Below, piece after piece: positions 63,810 through 64,000 of a stretch of 64,000 nt of DNA (within the stretch, counting starts at the first letter, position 1; each line of letters begins with the position of its first letter). The translations under genes and the position numbers were made by a program. The stretch comes from Rapana venosa (Eukaryota; Mollusca; Gastropoda; Neogastropoda; Muricidae), in the NCBI GenBank assembly GCA_028751875.1, contig CM054155.1, forward strand, positions 11,179,649 through 11,243,648. Reading direction: 5' to 3'. The notes below the pieces were generated by a model. It was not told the DNA's origin and did no database searches. It was given only the letters and a program-made list of their open reading frames with translations.

Positions 63810-64000
63810 ATGTGCAGGTTAGTGAACTATGTAAGTACCTATTTAATGGTTTGCTGACAAACTTTCAAGTTATAATAGTGATGACAAATTTGTTACAATA
63901 TCAAACAAAAACTGACAAAGTGTAAGTGTGTGTGTGAATTAACTATGTAAGTAGCTATTGAACAGTTTGATGACAAACATTCAAATTATACTAGCAGCCA
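63615..64000 (-). repeat. Inverted piece of the 2.48-kb unit
   Basis: The reverse complement of this end matches the CA-rich last part of the 2.48-kb unit (about 37680-38060): tggctgctagtat, actgttcaata, gtcatcactattataacttg, aaaccattaaat and gaatgtttgtcacttaa in the same order. The repeat therefore continues beyond the gap, in opposite orientation. Confidence 0.88.

Overview
Kind of organism. This is a eukaryotic, intron-rich and very repeat-rich genome. It is most likely a mollusc, probably a gastropod. The only host gene I recognise is NALCN, the sodium leak channel, on the minus strand. Its domain II pore reads Q-K-G-W, a lysine version of the pore exon that I know from protostome NALCN, including molluscs. 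The SINE and LINE families also look molluscan, but I cannot test that here.

Layout 1-23361 (contig 1, clean sequence). Ten intact NALCN exons run from high to low coordinates, from the domain II pore (22870-23007) to the domain III voltage sensor (488-655): 1419 nt, 473 codons, with every splice phase compatible. The introns hold tandem arrays, several lying exactly on exon borders. The intron between exons C and D holds nested transposons: a tRNA-headed SINE, a 5S-rRNA-derived SINE split by a nearly intact RTE-like LINE with target-site duplication, and an 872-bp retroposon with a 14-bp duplication. The intron between exons B and C holds a non-LTR retrotransposon fragment (RNase H plus C-terminus) interrupted by a degraded piggyBac element at a TTAA site.

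Layout 23362-63114. A 500-N gap is followed by a contig of about 39 kb. Its first 5 kb look like unpolished sequence (homopolymers, CT/GA noise, a fold-back inverted repeat). Then a 15.8-kb segment occurs twice, head to tail (28942-44745 and 45339-61141), identical over at least 11 kb as far as I can see by eye. Each copy holds an L2/CR1-like LINE 3' end, a GC-rich putative promoter with a first-exon-like ATG and splice donor, an array of roughly 2.48-kb units interrupted by a dead reverse transcriptase, and an exon that resembles the N-terminus of NALCN. That exon is on the plus strand, opposite to the other NALCN exons, and carries apparent one-base deletions.

Layout 63115-64000. A second 500-N gap is followed by an inverted piece of the 2.48-kb unit. 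The simplest reading is that this window is one NALCN locus in a scaffold where the middle contig is probably inverted or misplaced and partly duplicated. Domain I and most of domain II are not in the window. No prokaryotic system, CRISPR array, or functional tRNA or rRNA gene was found.
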